The notes beneath the pieces were generated by a model, which searched no databases, was not told the origin of the DNA, and saw only the letters and a list, made by a program, of their open reading frames with translations. Below, in pieces: positions 44,155 to 52,079 of a DNA stretch of 64,000 nt (positions are counted from its first letter, which is position 1; each line of letters starts with the position of its first letter). This stretch comes from Candidatus Zipacnadum vermilionense (lineage in GTDB: Bacteria; Armatimonadota; Zipacnadia; Zipacnadales; Zipacnadaceae), in NCBI GenBank assembly GCA_029821755.1, contig JALGSV010000001.1:1-64000 (forward strand). Reading direction: 5' to 3'. The translations under genes and the position numbers were made by a program.

Positions 44155-44346
44155 GCTTGCGCAGGGCTCAGCCCCGGAGGGGGCTGTCCAAAGGAAGACG
44201 GTGCAAATCCGTCACTGCCCCGCAACTGTAAGCGGCGACGAAACCCGCATGTAAGCCACTCGGCTGGACAGGCCGGAGCCTGTCCTTAGGCTGAGCAAGG
44301 CGCGGGAAGTAGGATGACCCGCAAGTCAGGAGACTGCTGCGCAAGC
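44155..44346 (+). promoter_or_regulatory. Cobalamin (AdoCbl-type) riboswitch
   Basis: Conserved blocks in order: GGAAGACGGTGCAAATCCGT, CACTGCCCCGCAACTGTAAG, GTAAGCCACTCGG, GCGGGAAGTAGGATGACCCG, and the B12 box AAGTCAGGAGACTGC. The outer P1 stem pairs 44155-44164 with 44337-44346 (ten base pairs). Cobalamin binding would change folding of the downstream terminator at 44399. It is upstream of a pilin-like gene and the btuF-cobUTS genes. Confidence 0.93.
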
Positions 44347-44398
44347 CGTCGGCTCATTCCTCTCGAGGGCGGAGGATAGGTCTTTTTTGTCTTTACAG

Positions 44399-44437
44399 GA
44401 CCGCCACCCTCAGAGGAGGAGTGGCGGTCTTTTTTTG
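44399..44437 (+). terminator. Riboswitch-controlled terminator
   Basis: GACCGCCAC (44399-44407) pairs with GTGGCGGTC (44421-44429), followed by TTTTTTT. Its position straight after the riboswitch indicates control by transcription termination. A second U-run (44381-44388) precedes it and may belong to the alternative fold. Confidence 0.9.
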
Positions 44438-44524
44438 TTCCAGGGAGGCACCGGCGAGACGCCGGTGCCACCGCGAACTCCGCCGGCGGGACGCCGGCAC
44501 ACCGACAATTGGAGGTACAGTCAC

Positions 44525-45241
44525 ATGTCAGGTTCTCGTCGCTCTGGTTTCACGCTGATCGAATTGCTGGTCGTGATCGCCATTATCGCGATCCTGGCCG
44601 CCATCTTGTTCCCCGTCTTCGCCCGCGCCCGCGCCAAAGCCCAGCAGGCGAGCTGTCTCTCCAACCAGAAGCAACTGGCGCTGGCCTTCCTGATGTACGC
44701 ACAGGACTATGACGACACCATGGCCCCGGCCTACTACTTCACCGGCGGCTGGGGCATCGAGCATGGCTGGGACTTTACCATTGAGTACGCCGCCTGGAGC
44801 TTCACCCCGGGTCTGATCGGCCCCTATACGAAGAACACGCAGATCAACGCCTGCCCGACGGCCATCGGAATCGCCACTTACGATCGGCAGACCACTGGGT
44901 ACTCCTACAATGTCTCCTACGTCGGCGCTAGCTGGGACGAGGGGAACCAGCCCGCTCGGTTGGGGGCCATCAGCTATCCGGTCGAGACGGTCATGCTGAC
45001 CGACGGCGCTTACTGGGACGGTATGGGCGGCGCGGTCACGGCCACCAACTACCTGCGGGCGCCGGGCGATCCCTACTACTCCTACGTCGGTCCCAACGTA
45101 CACTTTCGCCACAACGGGGTGGCCAACGTGGCTTACTGCGACGGGCATGTGAAGGCGGCGACGCAGAAGTTCAACGCGAGCGGGAGCAGTGCGGATCTCG
45201 CGGACCTGTCGGCGGACGATTCAGCGTATGACTTGGACTAG
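44525..45241 (+). CDS. Type II pseudopilin-like protein with H-x9-DG motif (DUF1559-like)
   Basis: 238 residues from the ATG at 44525 (GGAGG nine bases upstream). Class III prepilin leader with cleavage before [16 protein letters not shown], then [17 protein letters not shown]. The C-terminal [18 protein letters not shown] carries the H-x9-DG motif. Such proteins are assembled or exported by type II secretion/type IV pilus machinery. It is the first gene after the cobalamin riboswitch, an unexpected place for a pilin. The region 44447-44500 upstream has GC-rich hairpins (GGCACCGGC/GCCGGTGCC). Confidence 0.88.
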   Translation: MSGSRRSGFTLIELLVVIAIIAILAAILFPVFARARAKAQQASCLSNQKQLALAFLMYAQDYDDTMAPAYYFTGGWGIEHGWDFTIEYAAWSFTPGLIGPYTKNTQINACPTAIGIATYDRQTTGYSYNVSYVGASWDEGNQPARLGAISYPVETVMLTDGAYWDGMGGAVTATNYLRAPGDPYYSYVGPNVHFRHNGVANVAYCDGHVKAATQKFNASGSSADLADLSADDSAYDLD

Positions 45242-45259
45242 GGAGAGCTTCCCCCCCGG

Positions 45260-45284
45260 GCCCCTCTTCTTGCAGGAGAGGGGG
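45260..45284. repeat. CTCTCC-TTGCA-GGAGAG family repeat
   Basis: CCCCTCTTCTTGCAGGAGAGGGG, a near-perfect palindrome (one G-T pair) with flanking GGAATGAGGG sequence. Lies between the pilin-like and btuF genes. Confidence 0.7.
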
Positions 45285-45454
45285 AATGAGGGAAGGGGGT
45301 TCGGAGATAGGGAACGGATTTGGGGAGAGCGTCTTGCGTTTCGGGAGTGAAAAGGCCTGGGACGGACTGGCGCGGGTGAAGGGGCGGGCCGATGAAGCCG
45401 AACCTGCGCATCGGTGAACTGACCGGTACCCGAGAGGGAGAGGGGAGCCCCCAC

Positions 45455-46492
45455 ATGGGCAAGAAGCGATATTATGTGGTGCTGCTGATTCTGGCAGTGG
45501 CTCTGGGGGCGCTGGTCCTCCTGTTTCAGCCGAGCGTTATGCCCCCGCCCGGAGGCGGAGAGGCGCCCGCCCTGGCCAGTTCCCCCTCCCTCGACGGTTG
45601 GCCCCGGACCTTCACGGATTCGCTGGGGCAAAGTGTCACTTTCCAGCGCCCGGTGCAGCGGGTGGTGACGATGTCGCCGAACCTGGCGGAGATTGTCTGT
45701 GCGGTGGGGGCGGCGGATTGCCTGGTGGGGGTGGATGACTTCACCACCTACCCCCCCGAGGTCGCAACGAAGCCCAAGATAGGCGGAATCATCAACCCCA
45801 ATCTGGAGAGCGTGCTGGTGGTGCGGCCGGAGGTAGTGCTGGTGGCGCGGGGTGTCGATAAGCAGGTGTTGCGGCGGCTGCAGGAGGTGGGCGAGCTGCA
45901 GACGCTCTCCTACGATGCGCAGACGCTGGACGAGGTGCTGGACTTGATCAGCGAGATCGGGCGGCTGTGCGGGAAGGACGCCGAGGCCCAGCGGCTGGTG
46001 CAGTCGCTACGGGCGCGGAAACAGGCGGTGGAGCAGCGGGTGGCGGCCACGGGAGGACCGCGGCCGCGGGTGATGCTGGTGGTTTCCTGGGACGGGCTTT
46101 TCGTGGCGGGGGAGGAGAGCTTCGGCAACGACCTAATCGAGACCGCCGGGGGCGAGAACGTGGTGAAGAAGATGCCGGGGGTCAAGCTGGCCCCCTGGCC
46201 CGGCATCACGCGCGAGCTGGTGGTGATGGGCGACCCGCAGGTGATGATCTTCGCGGGCAAGCACGCGCTGCCGGTAGCAAACGAAGAGCAAGGCATTCTG
46301 AAGTGGCTGCGTCGCGACGGGGCCTGGCGGGAACTGTCGGCAGTCAAGCACGCCCAGGTGCTGATCGTGGATGAGGACTTGGTGACGCTGCCCAGTCCGC
46401 GGTTGTTTGACGGACTCGAGAAGATGGCGGAGGCCGTGGCGGGGGTGGGACCTACCCCGCCGGCGACTGCGTCGCCGGCACCCCTCCCCTGA
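45455..46492 (+). CDS. btuF: Corrinoid ABC transporter substrate-binding protein
   Basis: 345 residues from the ATG at 45455 (GGGGAG seven bases upstream). N-terminal membrane anchor or uncleaved signal (YYVVLLILAVALGALVLLF), then a proline-rich linker. The class III binding-protein fold is shown by PVQRVVTMSPNLAEIVCAVGA, GVDDFTTYPPEV, NPNLESVLVVRPEVVL and GTPAPWPG-like KLAPWPGITRELV. This family binds haem, siderophores or cobalamin. The riboswitch and cob genes around it point to corrinoids. A Pro/Ala-rich tail follows. Confidence 0.85.
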   Translation: MGKKRYYVVLLILAVALGALVLLFQPSVMPPPGGGEAPALASSPSLDGWPRTFTDSLGQSVTFQRPVQRVVTMSPNLAEIVCAVGAADCLVGVDDFTTYPPEVATKPKIGGIINPNLESVLVVRPEVVLVARGVDKQVLRRLQEVGELQTLSYDAQTLDEVLDLISEIGRLCGKDAEAQRLVQSLRARKQAVEQRVAATGGPRPRVMLVVSWDGLFVAGEESFGNDLIETAGGENVVKKMPGVKLAPWPGITRELVVMGDPQVMIFAGKHALPVANEEQGILKWLRRDGAWRELSAVKHAQVLIVDEDLVTLPSPRLFDGLEKMAEAVAGVGPTPPATASPAPLP

Positions 46493-46589
46493 TGGGGAGG
46501 GGCGATGAGGAAATGGGGTCTCGAGAAGGGGAATCGGGTCTGGGAGATGGGGAATGGGTTCCAGGACGCGGCCACAGCTTGCCTCACCC

Positions 46590-46628
46590 GGCGCGCTATG
46601 CGCGCCGACCTCTCCTTGCAGGAGAGGT
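46590..46628. repeat. Two adjacent palindromes, incl. CTCTCC-TTGCA-GGAGAG family
   Basis: GGCGCGC TAT GCGCGCC (46590-46606) and ACCTCTCCT TGC AGGAGAGGT (46608-46628). Both are perfect. Intergenic between btuF and cobU. Confidence 0.75.
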
Positions 46629-46694
46629 GGGGAGGAGAGTGACAGTGGCTCTGAGTAACGGGGTGGGGAAGGTCTCAGGGGAGAGAGACGGTCT

Positions 46695-47231
46695 ATGGCG
46701 AAGATCATGCTGATAACTGGGGGGGCGCGAAGTGGGAAGAGCCGGTATGCGCAGGCGCGGGCGGAGGAGTTGCCGGCGCCGCGGCTGTATGTGGCTACGA
46801 TGCCGGTGATTGACGAGGAAATGCGCGAGCGGGTCGACAAGCACCGTGCGAACCGGGCGGGCCAGGGCTGGGAGACGGTGGAGGAGCAGTGCGACCTGGA
46901 GGGGGTGTTGGTGGGGAGTGGGGAGTTCTCGGCGCGGCTGGTGGACTGTCTGACCGCGTGGATCAGCAACCTGATGTACCACGCGGAACAGGTGGGGCGA
47001 GGGGTGAGCGAGGAGGAGATCGCCGAGCGCTGCCGGCGGGTGGCGGGAGTGTGCCAGGGGTTGCCGGGGACCGTCATCTTCGTGACCAACGAGGTAGGGA
47101 TGGGGCTGGTGCCCGATAGTCCGGTGGGGAGGCGATTCCGCGACCTGGCAGGGCGGTGTAATCAGGTGTTGGCCGGGGAGGCCGATAGCGTGGTGCTGCT
47201 GGTTTGCGGTTGTCCGGTGGTGGTGAAGTAG
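46695..47231 (+). CDS. cobU: Adenosylcobinamide kinase / GTP:cobinamide-P guanylyltransferase
   Basis: 178 residues, the usual size. P-loop GGARSGKSRYAQ, LYVATMPVIDEEM, a nucleotide-binding His in KHRANR, DCLTAWISNL, and VTNEVGMGLVP are diagnostic. It phosphorylates adenosylcobinamide and adds GMP, the first step of nucleotide-loop assembly on a corrinoid ring. Next in line is cobT. Confidence 0.93.
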   Translation: MAKIMLITGGARSGKSRYAQARAEELPAPRLYVATMPVIDEEMRERVDKHRANRAGQGWETVEEQCDLEGVLVGSGEFSARLVDCLTAWISNLMYHAEQVGRGVSEEEIAERCRRVAGVCQGLPGTVIFVTNEVGMGLVPDSPVGRRFRDLAGRCNQVLAGEADSVVLLVCGCPVVVK

Positions 47232-47316
47232 AGGGCGGGGCGGGCCGGATTCGCTACGTTCATCGCGGCCTGCTCACCGAGCGGGTTTCCGACTCATTGG
47301 AAGGGATGGTTGGTCC

Positions 47317-48381
47317 ATGTCGTTGCTACAGCAGACGATTGCAGCTATGGAGGGACAGGACCAGGCGTGGCGGGAGAGGGCGCATGCGCGACTGGGGCAG
47401 CTTACTATGCCCTACTGGGCGCTGGGGCGGTTGATGGACCTGGCCGAGGACCTAGCGGGGATGACGCGGTCGCTGGGGCCGTCGGTGAGCAGCCGGACTA
47501 TCGTGACCATGGCTGGGGACCACGGGGTGACCGAGGAGGGGGTCAGCAAGTATCCCTCGGCGGTGACGATGCAGATGGTGTACAACATCGTGGCCGGAGG
47601 AGCGGGGATCAATGCTCTGGCGCGAGTGGTGGGGGCGCGGGTGGTTGTGGTGGATATGGGGGTGGCCGGGGACTTGAGCGAGCTGGTGCGGGAGCGGAAG
47701 ATCCTGTCGAGGAAGGTGGCGGCGGGGACGCGGAATATGGCGGTGGGGCCGGCGATGAGCGCGGAGGAAGCGGTGCGGAGCCTGGAGGCGGGCATCGAAA
47801 TTGCGCAGGAACTGGCGCCCCTGACTGAGGTTTACGGGACGGGGGAGATGGGGATTGGGAATACCACCCCGGCCTCGGCAATTGTGACGGTGATGACCGG
47901 CTGCCCGGTGGAGCAAGTGACAGGGCGGGGAACGGGGCTGGAGGAGGAGCAGAGACGGCACAAGGGGGGGGTCATCCAACGGGCGCTGGAGGTCAACGAG
48001 CCGAACGCGGCCGACGGGCTAGACGTGCTGGCGAAGGTGGGTGGGTTTGAGATCGGGGGACTGGCGGGGCTGATCTTGGGGGCGGCGGGTCTGCGCAAGC
48101 CGGTGGTGGTGGATGGGTTCATCTCTACGGCGGCGGCGCTGATCGCGCAGGCCCTATGCCCCGCCGCGGCCGACTACATGATTGCCGCGCACCGCAGCGA
48201 GGAGCCAGGGCACGTGGCGATGCTGGAGAAGCTGGGGAAACAGCCGCTGATGGACCTGAACATGCGATTGGGCGAGGGCACCGGAGCGGCGCTGGCGATG
48301 GCGTTTGTGGAGGGCGCGGCGCGGCTGCTGACCGACGTGGCGACCTTTGGCGAGGCCGAGGTATCAGGGGCGGACAAATGA
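47317..48381 (+). CDS. cobT: Nicotinate-nucleotide:dimethylbenzimidazole phosphoribosyltransferase
   Basis: 354 residues. Motifs: MAGDHGVTEEGVSKYP, the invariant EMGIGNTTPASAI, LGAAGLRKPVVVDGFIST and the C-terminal LNMRLGEGTGAALAM. It activates the lower-ligand base (DMB or analog) to alpha-ribazole phosphate. Ends by overlapping cobS by four bases (ATGA). Confidence 0.95.
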   Translation: MSLLQQTIAAMEGQDQAWRERAHARLGQLTMPYWALGRLMDLAEDLAGMTRSLGPSVSSRTIVTMAGDHGVTEEGVSKYPSAVTMQMVYNIVAGGAGINALARVVGARVVVVDMGVAGDLSELVRERKILSRKVAAGTRNMAVGPAMSAEEAVRSLEAGIEIAQELAPLTEVYGTGEMGIGNTTPASAIVTVMTGCPVEQVTGRGTGLEEEQRRHKGGVIQRALEVNEPNAADGLDVLAKVGGFEIGGLAGLILGAAGLRKPVVVDGFISTAAALIAQALCPAAADYMIAAHRSEEPGHVAMLEKLGKQPLMDLNMRLGEGTGAALAMAFVEGAARLLTDVATFGEAEVSGADK

Positions 48382-49124
48382 GGGGCCTGGCCACGGCCCT
48401 GCGGTTCCTGACGGTGCTGCCCCTGCCGGGGAGGCTGGGCGCGAGCGCGGAGGAACTGGCGGGCAGCGTGTTCTGGTTCCCAGTGGTCGGGGTACTCATT
48501 GGTCTGGGCAGCGGGGGTTTGGCCTGGGTGGCGTTCCGGTTCGCGCCGCCGGCGGTGGCGGCGGTGGTGGTGGTGATCGCCCTGGCCGCAGTGTCAAAGG
48601 GTCTACACCTGGATGGGCTGGCAGATGCCGCGGACGGCCTGCTGAGCTCCCGCAGCCGGGAGCGGATGCTGGAGATAATGAAGGACAGCCACGTGGGGGT
48701 GATGGGGGTGCTGGCGCTGCTGGCGGTACTGGGGCTGAAGGTTACGGCGCTGGCCTCGTTGGGAGCGGAGTGGGCCTGGGTTGCGGCGCTGCTCATGCCG
48801 GTGGCTGGGCGCGGCGCGATGACGATGCTGATGGGGACGCTGCCGTACGCGCGGCCGGAGGGCGGGCTAGGGGCGCTGTTTGCGCTGGGCAAGGACCCGG
48901 TAGTGGCGGGCTGGGCGCTGGTGGTGCTGCTGGGGGTGGGATTGGTGGCCGGTCGCGAGATGGGCCTGATGGCGGGGGGCCTGACCGCAGGCGTGGCGGC
49001 GGTCTTTGGCTGGCACGTGCGGCGGGTGCTGGGTGGGATGACTGGGGACACGCTGGGGGCGGTGTGCGAGCTGGGAGAGGTAGTGCCGGTGGTGACGATG
49101 GCGATATGGGTAGGGGCATACTGA
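48378..49124 (+). CDS. cobS: Adenosylcobinamide-GDP ribazoletransferase (cobalamin synthase)
   Basis: 248 residues from the ATG at 48378 overlapping the cobT stop. An integral membrane protein with about six helices. Family motifs: ALRFLTVLPLP near the N-terminus, the GLHLDGLADAADGL acid cluster (here KGLHLDGLADAADGLLSSRS), KDSHVGVMGVLAL and MPVAGRGAMTML. It joins adenosylcobinamide-GDP to alpha-ribazole. With CobU and CobT it completes the loop-assembly trio. Confidence 0.94.
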   Translation: MRGLATALRFLTVLPLPGRLGASAEELAGSVFWFPVVGVLIGLGSGGLAWVAFRFAPPAVAAVVVVIALAAVSKGLHLDGLADAADGLLSSRSRERMLEIMKDSHVGVMGVLALLAVLGLKVTALASLGAEWAWVAALLMPVAGRGAMTMLMGTLPYARPEGGLGALFALGKDPVVAGWALVVLLGVGLVAGREMGLMAGGLTAGVAAVFGWHVRRVLGGMTGDTLGAVCELGEVVPVVTMAIWVGAY

Positions 49125-49183
49125 TGGTGGTGGGTTGGCAGGTGTGTAGCGGCCCGAGCAGCCTCATCGATCGCCGGTAGGGC

Positions 49184-49993
49184 CTATCCCGGCGCGAACT
49201 CACCGAGGTAGGGGCGGAGTACCTCCAGCGATTGGAGGAAGTCCGACTGGCTGAAGACCTCTAGAGTGACCACGCGATCTTCGGGGTGGTGGGTGGAGGC
49301 AGCCTGGAGGATGGCCCGGAGGTCGGCGGGGTGCAGGCCGCGGAGGTCTTTGTGGTCGGTCCCGTCCAGGAGGCCGTGGAGGTGGATGAGGCGGCAGCGG
49401 GACATGTAGGTGGCGAGGTGCTCGCGCAGGTCGTAACCGCCCATCAGGAGATGGCCGATGTCCAGGCATACGGACAGGGGGTAGGCGGCGAGCAGAGGCG
49501 CGAGATAGCTGAAGGGATAGTCCAGGTTTTCCACGCAGAGGCGCTCGGGGGGCAGGCTGGCGGATAGGAGGCAGTCGAGGGACTCCTGCAGGCGGCCGAG
49601 CCAGGGGGCGAGGTCGGAGGCGTCGGGCGGGTCGGGTAAATGGAGGACGTAGGCGAAGGGCGCCAGGCTGGCGACCGTGTCCTGGACGCGCGCACACATG
49701 TCGAGGGAGCGGCGGCGGCTAGGCTCGTCCAGGCTGCCGAAATCGAGGTCGAGCGGAAAGTGGATGGTGTAGGTGAGGCTGAACTCCGCGGCCAGGGAGC
49801 GGAGGCGCTCTACCGTAGCCGGGGAGGGGAGATTGGTGAAGTCGGGCGACTCGAAGAGAACCAGCTCCACGTCGTCGACGAGAGGAGCAAGGTACTCGAC
49901 GTTGGGGAGGATATCCGCGGGAAGGATGTAGGAGGAAGTCCCCAGCCGGAAGGGCCAGGCCTGCTTGAGCGAGGGGGAGGAGGGGTCGGGCAC
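49184..49993 (-). CDS. cbiR: Cobamide-remodelling phosphodiesterase-like TIM barrel
   Basis: 269 residues from a GTG at 49993 (AGGTGA upstream). Fold of the sugar-phosphate-isomerase/AP-endonuclease type, with PFRLGTSSYILPADILPNV, DDVELVLFES, YTIHFPLDLDFG, CVENLDYPF and CLDIGHLLMGG supplying metal ligands. I recognise these blocks as those of CbiR, the enzyme that cleaves the nucleotide loop of cobamides so that they can be rebuilt. The setting among cobUTS and btuFCD agrees. The name rests on motif memory without alignment. The longer reading to 50071 is rejected because it crosses the promoter-like region. Confidence 0.75.
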   Translation of the reverse strand: MPDPSSPSLKQAWPFRLGTSSYILPADILPNVEYLAPLVDDVELVLFESPDFTNLPSPATVERLRSLAAEFSLTYTIHFPLDLDFGSLDEPSRRRSLDMCARVQDTVASLAPFAYVLHLPDPPDASDLAPWLGRLQESLDCLLSASLPPERLCVENLDYPFSYLAPLLAAYPLSVCLDIGHLLMGGYDLREHLATYMSRCRLIHLHGLLDGTDHKDLRGLHPADLRAILQAASTHHPEDRVVTLEVFSQSDFLQSLEVLRPYLGEFAPG

Positions 49994-50135
49994 GGTGTCA
50001 CCTGTGGAAGGGCGTTGGGGGGAGTATAGCACAATCGGGTGCGGCGTCCAGAGGAATTGTCTCCGCCCCACGCGGAAAAGGCGCTTCTGAACGCGGCGAT
50101 AATTCGCGGCCTATGGAATCAGCGCCGTTGGATGG

Positions 50136-50963
50136 GTGAATTGGGTGTCGTCACCGCTAATGCTGGAAATCAGGCAGGTGCATGGGGGCTATGAGGGGCG
50201 GCCGGTGCTGCAGGGAGTGGACCTGCGGGTGGCCGCTGGTGACTTTCTGGGGATCATCGGCCCGAACGGAGCGGGGAAGAGCACGCTGCTGCGAGTGATG
50301 GCCGGGGTGTTGGCACCGACCCAGGGGGAGACGCTGCTCATGGGGCGGCCGCTGGCGCAGCAGCGTCGGCGGGAGGTGGCGCGACTGCTGGCGGTGGTGC
50401 CGGCGCCCAGTACGCCACTGTTCTCGTTCACCGTGCGCGAGTTCGTGACCATGGGGCGGACGCCGTACCTGGGGCGGCTGCAGAGCGACCGCCCGGAGGA
50501 CCGGCGGGTGGTGGACGAGGCCCTGGTCGCCGCGGACAGCGGTGCCCTGGCCGATCGGCCGATCACCGAGATCTCGGCGGGCGAGTGGCAGCGTGTCAAC
50601 GTCGCTCGAGCCCTGGCCCAGCAGCCCCACCTGCTGCTGCTGGACGAGCCCACGGCCTTCCTCGACCTCGGGCACCAGAGAGAGATATTTGAGCTGCTGG
50701 CGCGCTTGAACCGCGAGCAGGGCCTGACGGTGGTCTGCGTTTCCCACGATCTGAACCTGGCGGCGGAGTACTGCCCGCGGCTGGCGGTGCTGGCCGAGGG
50801 GCGCATCTTCGCGGAAGGATCGCCGGAGGCGGTGGTAACAGAAGCGATCATCACCGAGGTCTACCGGGCGCCGGTGCAAATAGATCGGGGACCGGCGGGG
50901 AGGCCGCGGGTGACGCTGCTGTCGGAGGCGGCGCTGGCGCGGGGACAGGAGGGGCGGCTATGA
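50136..50963 (+). CDS. btuD: Corrinoid ABC transporter ATP-binding protein
   Basis: 275 residues from a GTG at 50136; an ATG at 50160 is a shorter alternative and neither has a strong ribosome site. Walker A GPNGAGKST, LLRVMAGVLAPTQGETLLMG, signature EISAGEWQRVNVARALAQQP, Walker B LLLLDEPTAFLDLGHQ, switch VSHDLNLAAEYCPRLAVLAEG. FecE/BtuD group. Overlaps btuC by four bases. Confidence 0.88.
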   Translation: MNWVSSPLMLEIRQVHGGYEGRPVLQGVDLRVAAGDFLGIIGPNGAGKSTLLRVMAGVLAPTQGETLLMGRPLAQQRRREVARLLAVVPAPSTPLFSFTVREFVTMGRTPYLGRLQSDRPEDRRVVDEALVAADSGALADRPITEISAGEWQRVNVARALAQQPHLLLLDEPTAFLDLGHQREIFELLARLNREQGLTVVCVSHDLNLAAEYCPRLAVLAEGRIFAEGSPEAVVTEAIITEVYRAPVQIDRGPAGRPRVTLLSEAALARGQEGRL

Positions 50964-51988
50964 GGGGCTGGCGTGTGTGGGCGGTGAGCATTGCGCTGGT
51001 GGTGCTGATCGCGGAGGCCACGGCGCTGTCGCTGGCGACCGGACCGGCGCCGCTGCCCCCGGGGAAGGCTTTCCGAGTGTTGCTGTCGCCGCTGCCCGGG
51101 CTGCATCATCTGGCCGACGACGCTAACGCACGAGAGCGGCAGATCATCTGGGAGGTGCGCCTGCCCCAATTCCTGCTGGCCTTCCTGGTGGGAGCCGCCC
51201 TGGCGGTGGCTGGGGTCGTACTGCAGAGCCTCTTCCAGAATCCCATGGCGGAGTCCTCGATCATCGGGGTGTCGTCGGGGGCGGCGCTGGGGGCGACCTC
51301 GGCGATCATTCTGGGCTGGGATTTCGTGGCGTGGGGTTTGTCCGGGCGGACGGTGGCGGCGTTCGTGGGGGCGATGGGGATTACGGCGCTGGTCTATGTG
51401 CTCTCCCGGCGCGGCGGGCGGACGCCCGTGGGGTTGTTGCTGCTGACGGGGCTGGCGGTGGCCTCCCTGTGCTCGTCGGTGGCCTCGCTCATCCTGCTGC
51501 TGGGGCGGAACCACCAGGTAACCGATGTGGTGATCTGGATGATGGGCAGCGTGTCGTACCAGGGCTGGCAGGAGGTGAAGATGATCGTCCCCTGGGCGCT
51601 CATAGGCTCGGCAGTGGCGTATGTCTATTCGCGCGAGCTAAATGCACTGCTGCTGGGGGACGAACAAGCGGCGTTCTTGGGGGTGCCGGTGGAGCGGGTG
51701 AAGCTGGTGCTGTTGGGGTGTGGGGCGCTGCTGGCGGCGTCGTCAGTGGCGGTAGCGGGGATCGTGGGGTTTGTGGGGCTGGTGGTACCGCACGTCATGC
51801 GGCTGCTGGTCGGTCCGGAGCATCGGGTGCTGGTGCCGCTGAGCTTCCTCGCCGGAGGATTGGTGGTGACCCTATCCGCCCTCGTCTCCACGCTGCTGGG
51901 CGCGGTCCCGCTGGGGATAATCACGGCGCTGATCGGAGCGCCGTTCTTCCTGTATCTGCTGCACCGGCAGGGCAGTTACAGGTTCTAG
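50960..51988 (+). CDS. btuC: Corrinoid ABC transporter permease
   Basis: 342 residues with about ten membrane helices. FecCD motifs: VRLPQFLLAFLVGAALAVAG, FQNPMAESSIIGVSSGAALG, AGIVGFVGLVVPHVMRLLVG and the C-terminal GAPFFLYLLHRQGSYRF. Together with BtuD and BtuF it would import corrinoids (iron-siderophore transport is the alternative by homology alone). Confidence 0.88.
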   Translation: MRGWRVWAVSIALVVLIAEATALSLATGPAPLPPGKAFRVLLSPLPGLHHLADDANARERQIIWEVRLPQFLLAFLVGAALAVAGVVLQSLFQNPMAESSIIGVSSGAALGATSAIILGWDFVAWGLSGRTVAAFVGAMGITALVYVLSRRGGRTPVGLLLLTGLAVASLCSSVASLILLLGRNHQVTDVVIWMMGSVSYQGWQEVKMIVPWALIGSAVAYVYSRELNALLLGDEQAAFLGVPVERVKLVLLGCGALLAASSVAVAGIVGFVGLVVPHVMRLLVGPEHRVLVPLSFLAGGLVVTLSALVSTLLGAVPLGIITALIGAPFFLYLLHRQGSYRF

Positions 51989-52028
51989 CTGAACGGCGGC
52001 TGAACGACAGGGAAGAGAAGGAAAGGAA

Positions 52029-52059
52029 AGGGGCGACCTTCGTGGAGGAGGTCGCCCCT
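52029..52059. terminator. Bidirectional terminator between btuC and rne/rng
   Basis: AGGGGCGACCT (52029-52039) pairs with AGGTCGCCCCT (52049-52059). On the minus strand it is followed by TTTCCTTTCC, giving a U-rich end for the ribonuclease gene; the plus strand has only GTTGGG after it. Confidence 0.75.
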
Positions 52060-52079
52060 GTTGGGTTCTGGAGGTTAGT

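Noticed and set aside
43914-44225. Upstream extension of the large exported protein
   Set aside because: It would bury the signal peptide and run into the promoter and riboswitch; an ATG at 43913 has a good ribosome site.
49994-50135. A second cobalamin riboswitch between cbiR and btuD
   Set aside because: No B12 box or the other conserved blocks are present.
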